From NCBI RefSeq assembly GCF_030864355.1, contig NC_083398.1, forward strand, positions 62,001-126,000: a stretch of DNA of 64,000 nt, read 5' to 3'. Of the stretch, positions 21,732-31,963 are shown piece by piece. Numbering within the stretch: position 1 is the first letter of the stretch; each line of letters starts with the position of its first letter. This DNA is from Cutaneotrichosporon cavernicola. Its lineage: Eukaryota > Basidiomycota > Tremellomycetes > Trichosporonales > Trichosporonaceae. Under the pieces are notes generated by a model, which ran no database searches, had not been told where the DNA came from, and saw only the letters and a program-made list of their open reading frames with translations. Position numbers and translations under genes: made by a program.

Positions 21732-23019
21732 CTAGTCAAACGACTCGCGCTCGACACCATAAACCTCCTTCGCGACGCGCCACCATTCACCGTTCTCGCC
21801 GCCGACGCACCAGCGCCCGGCAAATTCCACCTCGAGGGGGTGGAGGCGCTTTCCGACAATGACAATCGAGTGGAGAGGCGGCCCGTAGTCATCAGCAGAG
21901 AGGCGCCCTAGCTCAGCGACGGTACCCGAGATGATCTTCTGCGTGCTCGTGCCGATGCGCGAGAGCGACATGGCAAGCGTCTTCTCCGGGTCCATGAGCG
22001 TCGGGCCAGCCGCAACGGGCACATCATCCTCATCGTCCATGTCGGCCTCGATTTCAGACGAAGGGTGCCGCTTGCCCTCGGTGAGCAGCATCTGCTCAAA
22101 CGCCGTCATGGGGTTCATGAAGCGTGGTGGCTCGTAGATGAGGCGTCCCCTGGCGTTAGTTGGGAACAGAGAAATCAGAAAAACCGGCTCACCTCGCCAT
22201 GTTTTCCTCGCTCTGCTCGCGGACCTTGATATCCAAGAGCACGAGCGTGTGCATCCCATAGCGCAGGTTCTCCTCGAGGCGGTCGTACCACGAGTCAGGC
22301 GTCCAGGTGTTGGTGTAGAAGGGAAGCGAGATCGCCTGCCCAAAGTTGTACATCTGCAAGCCAGAGGAGCCGAGAGCCGTCATGATGGACGCATTGTGGA
22401 TCGTCTGGGTGGGGATGCCGCGGTTCTGGGCGCGAAGGAGAAGGTCCGTGTGGGTGGTTGCGCTGGGGTTAGCGAGGGCCGATGGACAAACAGCAGAAGA
22501 TATGACGGGGAGCTTAAGCCGTTCCCAGTCACCAAACGGGAGGTTTAGGTATCCATCAGCTCGGCAGCTGACAGTGACAGCGCGGCTGAGTGCCAGCCGT
22601 ACCGCTCTTGGCACCGCCGCCGTAGAAAACGCATCAAAAAGTGGTTTTCCCTACTCACCCCAGCGGGTCGCCAACAACGAGGAACGCGACGTCGACCTTG
22701 TCCGCGTCGCGCAAGATCTCATCGCTCTCGAGCTCGACAATTTCACGAGTCGCAGTAATGACGGGACGTCCATAGAACTCCTCCTGTCTGTCAGCTTAAA
22801 GGACACGCTCTAGCTGTTCCAGTATCACCAGCCACTCACAAGCTTCTCCTTCTCGATCATGAGGATGGACGTGTAAGCCTCGAGGTAGACGCGGTCGCAC
22901 CCGCGCACGGCCTGCTGTCAGCTCTGTCCTTGCAGCTTTCGGGGCAGTACACTCACCTCGAGGCCCTTGACAGTGATGTCCTTCTCGTCGCTGAGGCCCA
23001 GGCCGATCACGTAGAGCAT
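21732..23019 (-). CDS. DPH5: Diphthine methyl ester synthase Dph5
   Basis: Five exons (22957..23019, 22840..22911, 22659..22783, 22193..22462, 21732..22149) give 315 residues. Dph5 is the SAM-dependent methyltransferase of diphthamide synthesis on translation elongation factor 2. Signatures: [21 protein letters not shown] at the start, [17 protein letters not shown], the highly conserved [31 protein letters not shown] with TWTPDSWYD, and the C-terminal [18 protein letters not shown]. The introns are 45, 56, 196 and 43 nt; the 196-nt one splits GDPLG|ATTHTD. The leader just before the ATG is a (CAA)7 run. It acts in the cytosol. Confidence 0.95.
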
Positions 23020-23027
23020 GGTGGCTG

Positions 23028-23048
23028 TTGTTGTTGTTGTTGTTGTTG
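23028..23048 (-). repeat. (CAA)7 run in the DPH5 5' leader
   Basis: Seven CAA units on the coding strand end eight bases before the DPH5 ATG (CAGCCACC then ATG). CAA-repeat leaders are unstructured and are known in general to favour scanning. Whether the run is used that way here is inference. Confidence 0.8.
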
Positions 23049-23501
23049 TGATGGGGTGCAGCAGTGCATGGTGGAAATTATCGTCCAAGAACCTCGACCT
23101 CCACTTCCACGTGTAAATCACGTGCATTGATCTCCATTCCCCCAGCCACAGCCACCTCCACCCACTTTAAACCCATTTGCCACCCAGTCAACCCAGGCAA
23201 CAAGACGATGAGCTGGTCCCCGCCAGTCGCAAAGTCGAAAGAGAGAGAGACGTGTAATGAAACGCAAACGAGGTACGAGAGGATACTGACCAGTACCAGT
23301 CAAGGAAGCGCTGACCAGCGTGACGAGAGTGTAGGAGCTTGTTTGCTCTTCCAATAGCGTCCCGTAAAGAGATTCATGACGTCAAGACAATGCCGTACTC
23401 TCTCACCGGGCCACCCAGGGGAAGGGTGGGTTACTCTCTCTTTCCACATCTCCACGCTTCACCCTTTTTCTCATCTCACCTCACTACATCACACATCAAA
23501 C
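23049..23501. other. Divergent promoter region between DPH5 and the rhodanese-like gene
   Basis: About 450 bases serving two divergent genes. No clear TATA element was found. A pyrimidine-rich stretch precedes the rhodanese-like ATG. Confidence 0.45.
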
Positions 23502-24276
23502 ATGTACGCCCTCCGCTCCGCCCTTCGTGCTCCTGCTCGCGTCTCGCCTCGTGCGTTCACCACCACCGCCGCCCGCTGGAAGGATGCCTGGGCCAACACC
23601 CCCGACATGAACTTTGCCGAGTTCAACAAGCTCGCCCGCGCTCCCACCGACGTGAGTACTTTGACCAGTCGAGTCGTCGAGTCGGGTGCCTTAGCTCTCT
23701 TTTCCGCTAGTTGTTCACCACGACCTGTAGACAGTGAGAGGGTGCCAGTACACAACGGAATGCCGATACGATCCACCGACTGACCCTAGGACGTGCTCCT
23801 CATCGACACTCGTGAGCCCGACGAGGCTGCCATGTCGCCCATTTCCGGTACCGTCAACCTTCCGTTCAGCAAGGTCGCCAGTGCGCTCGCTGAGGGCAAT
23901 AACCCGGGCCAGTTCCAGAACGTGAGTAGTAACAAGAGTGGCGAGCGTGACAAGCAATCGCGGGATGGTTGGGGGAGCCTGAGGTGTCATCCAAGGGAGA
24001 TGGCTGGAGGGAATAGGGAATGATCTTTCCTGCGCAAAGGGCCAAGTGATGACGACGGCCGCGCGATACAACCACATGGAGGAGACAACACGCTGACCTC
24101 AGGACTTTGCGTTCTCCAAGCCCGCCTACAACCAGAAGATGGTGTTCCTCGACCGGGCCGCCAAGCGCTCCGAGGCCGCCGCCGAGGCCGCCCGCAAGGC
24201 TGGATACCAGAACGTGCGCACGTACGGTGGCGGCGTCAAGGAGTACCAGGAAAACGCCGACAAGCACAAGGAGTAA
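23502..24276 (+). CDS. Mitochondrial rhodanese-like protein lacking the catalytic cysteine
   Basis: Exons 23502..23651, 23790..23921 and 24103..24276 give 151 residues. The N-terminus (MYALRSALRAPARVSPRAFTTTAARW) is a typical mitochondrial presequence. The rhodanese fold follows: FNKLARAP, DVLLIDTREPDEAAMSPISGTVNLPFSKV, then KMVFLDRAAKRSEAAAEAARKAGYQNVRTYGGGVKEY. In active enzymes the loop before the RSxxAA segment reads like CxxGxRS, with a persulfide-forming Cys. Here that position is Asp (FLDRAAKRSEAA) and the product contains no Cys in the loop. It is therefore unlikely to be a sulfurtransferase and may be a binding or scaffold protein. The introns are 138 and 181 nt. Confidence 0.88.
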
Positions 24277-24366
24277 GAAGTATGTTACCTCGGACAGGAC
24301 CGTGGAGTAGAGGTATAAACAATGCAGAAATATTGGAGCACGCCCTATGTCGTGCACTTGAGGAGG

Positions 24367-24812
24367 CTATGGAGATAATACGTACTGAACTCTTAAACTC
24401 TTGATACGCAACCCCTGGTTCGTTGCGCTCACACACAAGCAAAAGCTTCTGCAGTCGGTTAACGCGCGTGACTGGCCGAAAGTTGCGGCAAGAAGCGTTC
24501 GACAGCAATAGAGCCGTTCGACTAATTGGAGGAAGAGCCTAATGACGGATGCAGTCTCGAACTGGAGATTGTCCAAGGCGAGCTTTACAGGAACCACGGA
24601 GCGCCCAACGATCCGTTCTCGCATGACAAGGCTGAAGTTAGTGGGAGGGCGTGGGCCAATGAATCAGCGTACGCCGAACAAAGCATCTGAGAGACTCCCG
24701 GGCACCTCGCAGCCATGATGTAGAATCGGGGGACGCGGGACCGCACATTGTCTGCCGACAGGATCTCGATGCTCCCCTCCGTCCATATCCCCTCGTCCTT
24801 GACTGAACAACC
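24367..24812 (-). pseudogene. Decayed BTB-family paralog (relic 2)
   Basis: On the - strand a segment at about 24716-24800 reads IWTEGSIEILSADNVRSRVPRFYIMAA, matching the exon 1 consensus WTEGDFEIITSDNVRFRVPSFHL of the + strand copies. A putative donor after GCTGCGAG and an acceptor CTTCAG join it, in the same phase as the intact copies, to LVMRERIV...LQFETASVIRLFLQLVERL, the equivalent of ETGSVIRLFL. Downstream the homology is lost through frame changes, and no start codon is in frame with exon 1. The order of blocks shows a separate copy from relic 1. Confidence 0.65.
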
Positions 24813-24826
24813 GGCTGAAACGCATG

Positions 24827-25209
24827 TCAGAGTGTTAACGCATGCCGAGGTTTCTCAGCCGCGAAGAACTTGGTGAACTGGTCGGCAATTGACGACTCTT
24901 CGCGTTTACCGTACGCACGAGCAAGTGCGAACAGGTAATTGATAGGCAGCCCTCATCAGAACATCCAGGCTGGCCATGGCGCGGGTTCCAGATATTCTGA
25001 GAGGCTGTTCCATGTCGAACGCTTCGATCTTCCGAACCTATCTCTGACTTGGACACTTTCATTGGGGTGCTAACCACAACAATGTCTCCGTCAGAGTGTG
25101 TGGTAAGACATATGGTCGAGGTGGTTGATTGGGAGGATGGAGAAGAGTTGCCATCGCCGTGACCATCGATCATTTGAGACCCTCTACGACTTTCATTAGG
25201 ATTGCCCAT
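24827..25209 (-). pseudogene. Decayed BTB-family paralog, C-terminal part (relic 1)
   Basis: The - strand encodes QNIWNPRHGQPG and then, after a frame change near 24960, LPINYLFALARAYG, SSIADQF and a stop at 24827-24829. This matches the C-terminal module of the intact copies (KNVWDSNYWP... PQAYLFALARAYG... SLADEF). No BTB half is visible upstream within 25210-25600. It is a truncated, frame-broken copy lying back to back with relic 2 and opposite in direction to the intact genes. Confidence 0.7.
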
Positions 25210-25662
25210 TAGAAAATACCTATTAGAATGACGTAGGCAATCACATTTATTTGGTTCCGCTCTGCATAGGTGAATGGCTCAATTGCTCCACTAACCACAG
25301 CATCCACAGCATCCACAGTAAAAGAGCTGGTCAGAGAGCTGACATGTCATTAACCTGCGTGTTACGAACAAGTTTGCTACGTATGCTCCTATTCGTCAAA
25401 GCGCACTCGCCTCTGATTGTTGCCTTTTGTTTCAGTGCATCGGCCTCCCTACTCGCACCACATTCGGCCTCCACCCTGTCCATTATCTATCCTATCCAGT
25501 CCTCCCCCTTTGAGTGGTTATATGAATGCCGAGTTGTAATACAGTCATAAGCAGTATTATAATCCAATTAGACACAGCTTCTAATCACTTGAAGCTGTTG
25601 TCTGACACAATGCGACCGCTGACTTTGACTCCACCCACCCCACCCACCATCCTTCACAAACC
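25210..25662. other. Upstream region of the first intact BTB-family gene
   Basis: About 450 bases between a decayed - strand copy and an intact + strand copy. No further homologous segment was found. Confidence 0.45.
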
Positions 25663-26389
25663 ATGTCCAACAAATCGGAATCCGAAAGCAGCACCGAGAG
25701 TGTCTGGGACGATGATAACTGGACTGAAGGCGACTTTGAGATCATCACATCGGACAACGTCCGGTTCCGCGTCCCCAGCTTCCACCTCTACTCGTCGAGG
25801 TACTCAACCCCACATCGCACCGCTGACGGCCAGCTCAGTTTTCCGCAACGCGCACAGTGTTGCCGGTGAGAGCGACCTCAAGATCGTGTTCATGGACCCC
25901 CTGTGCGAGACCGCCGCCGTGATTCACCTGTACCTCAGCCTCGTCGTCGAGGGCCGTCTTGTCACCTTGTACAATCTGCCGTTTGTGAAGGAGCTCGCCA
26001 TCTTCTTGGACAAGTACGGCTGCGACCAGGCACGCAGCTTCATGTGCTCCAGGATTGAGAATGCTGTGCTGAAGGGTGAGATCGACGCTCACGCCGGGTT
26101 CCTCGTCGCCGCCAATGCCTCCAACATCCCTCTCTGCCGCCTCATCCTCGTCAGGCAAGCTAACCATACATGGAAACGAGACAAGGGTCGAGGTTCAGAT
26201 GAGCTAATTGCTGGAATGGCTGGAAAGAACGTCTGGGACAGCAACTACTGGCCAGCGTCGACATGGAACAGCGGGATCCCCCAAGCGTACTTGTTCGCCC
26301 TGGCACGCGCCTACGGCAGCTGCGATATGTCTTCTGACAATTCGCTCGCCGACGAGTTTGAGCACTACCTCAACCTTATTACGGACTAG
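25663..26389 (+). CDS. BTB/POZ-like family protein, cluster copy 1
   Basis: Exons 25663..25799 and 25834..26389 give 230 residues. An acidic N-terminus leads into WTEGDFEIITSDNVRFRVPSFHLYSSS|SVFRN, which matches the first strand-helix block of BTB/POZ domains (FxVHxxxLxxxSxVFR). It continues through FMDPLCETAAVIHLYL and ELAIFLDKYGC. The C-terminal 60 residues form a module shared by all copies: VWDSNYWPASTW, SGIPQAYLFALARAYG, SLADEFEHYL. The 34-nt intron is in phase 2 inside the Ser codon before SVFR. BTB domains mediate dimerisation and cullin-3 binding; no partner domain such as Kelch is present. The family looks lineage-specific. Confidence 0.8.
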
Positions 26390-26754
26390 GTTAGTGAGCT
26401 TGAGCGCACGTTTTCTGCCAATAGTGACAGGGTTGAGGCCGCCAGAGCCTGCAATTGGGCTGGCATTGCGCGCGCGTGGCAGGACCAAGACAGAGGAGTA
26501 TGCATAACACAGAGAGTAGTTGCGGGAGGAGCAGTGTAGTTTACCACATGCCACAGCACGCCGTTGAGAGCCATGAACGGCTTTTGAGACTGGATGGTGC
26601 ACGCGCTGGGAAACAAGGTACACATGTCTCGAGTTGTGTCGAGGCATTATTCATACCGACGGCTTGCTATTTGAACATTTGGATACAATTGATATCATCC
26701 GACGCTTCCCATCCTCCCATCCTCCCATCACCCCATTACCCAGTAAGCGATACC
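26390..26754. other. Spacer between BTB copies 1 and 2
   Basis: 365 bases; no gene or relic recognised. Confidence 0.45.
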
Positions 26755-27637
26755 ATGTCGACCTCGACCCACTCCACAAAGCGTGCAAGGTTGGACAGCG
26801 AGCACCTGGACGACAGTAGCTCAAGCGCACACACCGAGGTCGCTCGGTGCGGTGCGAGATCCGCGACGACATGACATGGACAACAGGTGACTTTGAAGTC
26901 ACCACCTCTGACAACGTCCGCTTCTTCGTTCCCTCCTACCACCTGTTCAGCTCCAGGTAAGGTATCTGTACGACACCTGCTGACGACCGAGCTCAGTATT
27001 CCGCGACGCGCACCACATGGACAACGACGCTGGCGGCAAGCACCAGCTCACCTTTACGGATCCAGTTTACGAGGCGAGCCACGTATTTGCCCTCTATCTC
27101 CAACTCGTCTCGCATGGCGAGCTCCACGTCGATCGCCACCTCAAGTACTGGAAAGGTCTGGTTGTCTTCCTCGACAAGTGGGATTGCCAACAGCCCCTCC
27201 AGCTCCTATGTGCTAGACTCGGCATGGCAGTCCAGAGCAAGCACTCGCGGGTTGCCACACTAGAAGCGTTCATCGTGGCCTGCATGGCGCGGGACGACAA
27301 CCTCTGCGCCCTGATACTTACGTCGCGGCGCAACTCGAAATGGAGGAGCGTAAAAGAAGGCGCTGGGGGCAAGAAGTACGAGCTCTCACATCACCGCAAA
27401 GAGAGCCTCTGGGACCCCAGGTTCTGGCCTGCCTACCTCTGGTCGTCCGGGGTCTCAAACACATACCTGTACGCTGTGGCACGGGCGTTTGGGGACCACG
27501 GGACCGACGAGACGCTGGCAGAAGGGTTCTTGCACTATCTCGCGCAAATCCCGCGGCGCAACCCTCATGGTGAGTCGAAGAGTGCTGGGTGCAAGTGCTC
27601 ATGTGCCAGCTTGATGCGGGCGAGCTTCAGGCCATAA
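26755..27637 (+). CDS. BTB/POZ-like family protein, cluster copy 2
   Basis: The BTB block is WTTGDFEVTTSDNVRFFVPSYHL then SSSVFRDAHHM, followed by VYEASHVFALYLQL, LVVFLDKWDC and the C-terminal module SLWDPRFWPAYLWSSGVSNTYLYAVARAFG. The intron at 26957..26991 (35 nt, phase 2) is at the family position. The N-terminus is uncertain. The ATG at 26755 (MSTSTHSTKRARLDSE) is one frame away from the BTB block. A 23-nt intron (26816..26838) would join them and gives 274 residues; otherwise the first in-frame ATG is 26871, or a frameshift has occurred. The C-terminus runs past the family end into NPHGESKSAGCKC and may differ if a further intron exists. Confidence 0.72.
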
Positions 27638-28165
27638 GATTCCCTCGGCATTCCGCCGCTCCGCAAGAGCGACGAGGAGGCTCTCCGCCGCGGCCCGCGT
27701 ACATCATGCGCGACTTCTTCGAGCTTCACCCCTCATCTACGAGGCTATGTGAGTTGTCAGTTGCTGCAGGGACAGATTCTACACCTCTGCTGGGCGGACG
27801 CTGCTGCCAAGCTGGTAGCGCTCCCTCCATGCCGTTTAGTTGTCCACAACTCTTTGAGTCCTCAGTCTATTCGTGGGCCTCCCCAAGTCGCGGGGTTGTA
27901 GAGACATGCATGTAATTAGTAACATCTAGTCTGCTACTCTGCTTAGCTCCCCAAGTTTGGCCGGTCCCAAGGCTTGGATGTTGGACGATTATCTGGGCCC
28001 CGAGCAAGAACTCCGGGCGGTGCAGTGACGTCGATCGTAATGCAGTATTGTAATATGATTAGGAAAGACCCCGATGGTGATTATGAAACGTGAAACCAGG
28101 GTAATAGGTGGCAATCTAATGAATACCATCTCACTCTCACCTTCCACTCTCTCACTAACTCATTC
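27638..28165. other. Spacer between BTB copies 2 and 3
   Basis: About 530 bases. Around 27655-27760 there are coding-like pieces (SDEEALRRGP, YIMRDFFELHP) in different frames, possibly the old 3' end of copy 2. Nothing else is recognisable. Confidence 0.35.
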
Positions 28166-29011
28166 ATGCCAACTCGAGCAGACCTCATCCACGCCCTCAA
28201 CGCTGGGCCAATCTCCAGTGAGACGGAATCGGTCGACTCGGACACGATCCGGGATGACAAGACGTTCAAGGAAGGCGACTGCGAGCTGATCAGCGTTGAC
28301 AACCATCGTTTCCGTGTGAGCCATTGCTATCTCGTTGCCCACAGGTATGTTCAAACACGCCATCCTAGCTGACGCCACAGCAAGGTGTTCCGGGACATGT
28401 ACAACCTTGGAGATGGGACGCAAGAGTTCAGCGTGACCTTTACAGACCGCGAGTTTGAGACGGGGTCGGTAATCCGTCTCTTCCTTTGCGCAGCAGTGCG
28501 AGGCGACATCCGCTCACACGTCTTCGGCAATTGCACCGACATGCGCGAACTCGTCATGTTCGTGGACAAGTACGACTGCGAACCCATCAGGCGCCTCATC
28601 CACTCTGAATGCGAGGTGTCCATCCTGCGCGGGTGGGGCGGGAGCCTTGAGCTCTTTGCCGTCACTGCGGCGGCAGACGACCGCGATCTGTGCCATCTGC
28701 TAGTACAGGAACGAGGGAACGAGACGTGGCCGCGCGGCAACAATGGTCGACTGCATCACCGTATGAGCGCACGACCCGGCATGAGTATCTGGGACGTGCG
28801 CAGCTGGCCCGAGAGCGCATGGCGCCTCGGCATCCCCCTCCAGTACCAGTTTGCGCTTACACGCGCACACGGCCAGCTCTCTGGCTCGACTGCACCAGCT
28901 GGACTGTCGCTGGCGGACGAGTTTGAGAAGTACCTCCGGCTACTCAAACCTGGATGGCGAGACCGTCGCGATCCGGACGACGCCGAGATCGACGAATACT
29001 ACTTTGAGTGA
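28166..29011 (+). CDS. BTB/POZ-like family protein, cluster copy 3
   Basis: Exons 28166..28344 and 28381..29011 give 269 residues. The N-terminus is MPTRADLIHALNAGPISSETES. The BTB block is FKEGDCELISVDNHRFRVSHCYLVAHS|KVFRDMYN, then FETGSVIRLFLCAAVRG and ELVMFVDKYDC. The C-terminal module is IWDVRSWPESAW, GIPLQYQFALTRAHG, SLADEFEKYLRLL, followed by an extra acidic tail ending DEIDEYYFE-like. The 36-nt intron is again phase 2 inside a Ser codon. Copies 1 and 3 are intact and diverged by many substitutions, so the duplications are not recent. Confidence 0.8.
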
Positions 29012-29688
29012 TGTGCGCGGAGTTGTGCTTGCGCAGTCTGCATCTTCTTCCCAACTCTCCAGACTCGACAAAGTTGTATAGATTGTATCCCGCTCCTCTC
29101 GGTCTAGCCTTGGACATTGTTTATGGTCGTGTGCCTGGTAATGACCACATGACGTCGCTGCTCTTTCAAGCTTTGAGAACCATCATGTGCCAGCTGCCCA
29201 ACTTATCAGGCTCACCCAACGCGACCATGTACTGCCCTTCTAGCTTGACACTGGCAGGACGCCACTCGGAACCAGACAGCTCAGTCACCCACAGATCACT
29301 TCCATCTCAACCACACTCTCACCAAAATGTCGCCAGTCCAAGTCGACGACGGCTGTCTAGACAAGGACAGCAAGACAAGTACGCCAGCAGGTCATCTATG
29401 GATTCTCCGAGATGCGCGGCTCGGGGGGAACGCACTGGTGCGCAAGTGAGACCTTGTTTGTATGGGTGACTGGAAGATAGTACACATATGCTGCGGCTAA
29501 AGAAACGAGGTGACCACTTGGGTTCAATGGGCGCGGAATGCTCGGAGGATGCCGATGCTGGAATTCGGCCCCGCCGGCAGCCTCAAGCCCACGCTTCCGG
29601 TCGAGTCGAGTCGCACTAGGTCATCAACCACAGGCTAACTCTCCCTCACGCTTCCCACTACCCCACCGTCGCAACAAGCTACGCCACC
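29012..29688. other. Spacer between BTB copy 3 and the M24 gene
   Basis: About 680 bases. A 40-codon frame from an ATG near 29326 (MSPVQVDDGCLDKD) is the only candidate and has no homology I can name. No relic BTB block is seen. Confidence 0.4.
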
Positions 29689-30474
29689 ATGAGCACCGCC
29701 GCCGTGGTCACTCCATCCGCCGCCGAAGCCAAGGCGTACACGGCCTCACTTGTCGACGCCGAGCAGAAGGCCGTCGAGATGTTCAATGAGATCCCGTCGC
29801 TCATCACCGTCGGCATGACGGAGAAGGCGCTCTCTGACGCGATCCACCACCTCGGTGAGACCAAGTACGGCGTGCGCACGCACTGGCACAAGCGCATCAT
29901 CCGGAGTGGACCGAACACGCTCCGCCCGTAAGTCTTGCCTCTTCCAAACTTTTCCAGCTGACATCAGCTTCGAGGACAACCCACCGGACCGCAAGATCGA
30001 GGCAGATGACATTCTCGTCATCGACCTTGGGCCGGGTATGCTCTCTCCCCGACAAAGCTGACAATGACAGTGTTCGAAAAGTGGGAGGCCGACTTTGGGC
30101 GCACGTACGTGCTGGGCGACGACCCCGAGAAGAAGGCCATGGTCGCTGCGCTCGAGCCTATCTGGCAACGCATCAAGGCGCGCTTTGACGCTCGGCCTGA
30201 CATGAGTGGAGAAGAGCTGTATAAGATTGCGCAAGAGGAGACGGCCAAGGACGGATACGACTGGGGTGCGCCGATTGCGGGCCACATCGTCGGGCACTTT
30301 CCACACGAGCGCATCCCGCGCGACAAGATCAGTCTGTACATTGCCGACGGAAATGGGTCCACCATGGCCTCGACAGGCAAGAACGGCCACAAGCGCCACT
30401 GGATTCTCGAGATCCACGCGCGGGACAAGCAGGGCCGCTACCAGGGTTTCTTCGAGCAGCTGTTGACGCTGTAG
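29689..30474 (+). CDS. M24-family (pita-bread fold) metallopeptidase-like protein
   Basis: Exons 29689..29927, 29968..30035 and 30071..30474 give 236 residues. The segment after exon 1 reads FEDNPPDRKIEADDILVIDLGPVFEKWEADFGRTYVLGDDP: the two Asp metal ligands fall in DLGP and ADFGRT, as in aminopeptidase P and methionine aminopeptidase folds. The loop GHIVGHFPHE supplies the His ligand region. An earlier HWHKRIIRSGPNT segment is typical of short bacterial-type M24 proteins. At about 236 residues it lacks the N-terminal domain of eukaryotic aminopeptidase P. Its place inside the BTB cluster splits copies 3 and 4. Whether it is an active peptidase is not certain. Confidence 0.83.
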
Positions 30475-30903
30475 GCGCACTACTTGCCTGGATTGAGACA
30501 AGTATGTATGCACGGTTCAAGGACATGCCGGTGCAAAGCCAACTCCGCGGTCCACGGGTGGACCGCTCGGGCCCACTGATGGCGCGTCTGCCTTTAACAG
30601 TTTGAGGGAGAGGGGACGCGAGGTGCGCAGTGACCACCACCTCGCCCGTCACCGCCCTATTGTGGCCCCTCTGCTCTCACGACTTACCAGGCGTTGCCCT
30701 GCACTGACCCGCCTCAACCCCACAAACAGCGTGGGCTCCGCACTCTCTCCCTGTCTTATCACACGTTGTTCTCGTTCTTCTCCCCCCCTTCCCCCATTCC
30801 TTCTCCCTCCCTCCCGCTCGTACTTTCATTGGCCTCTGCAGTACGAGAGACGACCCACTCGCTCGCACCCCACTCACCCACTCGGCAGATTTCACTATCA
30901 ATC
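30475..30903. other. Upstream region of BTB copy 4
   Basis: About 430 bases, pyrimidine-rich in its second half (30780-30900), as is common just before start codons in this window. No other feature. Confidence 0.45.
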
Positions 30904-31963
30904 ATGCTCTCTACTCTCACCTCGTTGGCCGACTCGGACGTGAGCATGACGCCCATAACCCCCCTTCCAGCACCAACCATCGTCTTGCAGGACGACACCG
31001 AGTGGACCGAGGGCGACTTTGAAGTGATCACCTCGGACTGCTACATGTTCCGCGTGCCCTCGTACCACCTCATGTCGAGCTCGTGAGTCGTCTCTGTCTC
31101 CGGTCTCAGTGCCTCCCTCGGCGAGGTCTGTGCGTCTCGGCGTGTGTTCCTCGTGTGTTCCTCAAGCGTGCCGTTCTCAGACAAAAGAAAGTAAACCACG
31201 CCATTGTCACGCTTAAACGCCCTCCGCTCAACCTAACAAGCCCTGTCCACTCCCCGCTGACACTAGAACCATATTCTACCAACACGCCAAGGACTCTCTC
31301 TCCATCACCTTCAAGGACTCGACTGAGACGGCGGCAATCTTCCGTCTCGCTCTCCACCTCCTAACCAAGGGCCGGCTAGGCTCGGGCGAGTCCTGGAACA
31401 TTGAGAACCTACAGTCTCTCGCCGCATTTCTCGGCAGGTGGCAGATGGAAGCCGCTCTCTCAAACTTTGTCACCCACTTCCAAGCTCGCGTCCGCAACCG
31501 CGACCAATCTGTCCTCGGCCTCCCCGGTTTCCTTGTCGGTGCCTACGCGGACAGTATCGAGGTATGCGTCGAGACGCTTCGCATCCCCAGCGTCGAGTGG
31601 GATGGGAGGAACCGGAGTGATGGACCCAATGTTCTCGGTCTCAATCCAAGCGACGCGAACGGAAACGAAGACGAATGGGTTGGATTTCATACCAACGAGC
31701 GCGACCCGTGGAGAGAGGTTCGTCGTAGCCGCCGTCCAAGCAGCACTGCATCACTGGAGAGCTCAAACCTTATTACTGGAGCCCGGGGACGCCCGACGTT
31801 TGACCCCTCATCGTGGCCCCTCGCCACGTTTACCTCTGGACACCCGCCCGCATACCTCTTCGCCCTCGCGCGCGCTTGGGGATCGGCCGGCAAGTCGGAT
31901 GCGGCCCGCCTCCCAACCGAGTTTATCGCCTTCCTCCAGGCTGCCAAGGCTATTGGCGCTTAG
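30904..31963 (+). CDS. BTB/POZ-like family protein, cluster copy 4
   Basis: Exons 30904..31082 and 31267..31963 give 291 residues. The BTB block is WTEGDFEVITSDCYMFRVPSYHLMSSS|TIFYQHAKDS, then TAAIFRLALHLL and SLAAFLGRWQM. A middle insertion (about residues 150-210) makes this copy longer. The C-terminal module is PTFDPSSWPLATFTSGHPPAYLFALARAWG, then LPTEFIAFLQ. The intron is at the family position and phase but is 184 nt instead of 34-36 nt. This is the most diverged of the four intact copies. Confidence 0.78.
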
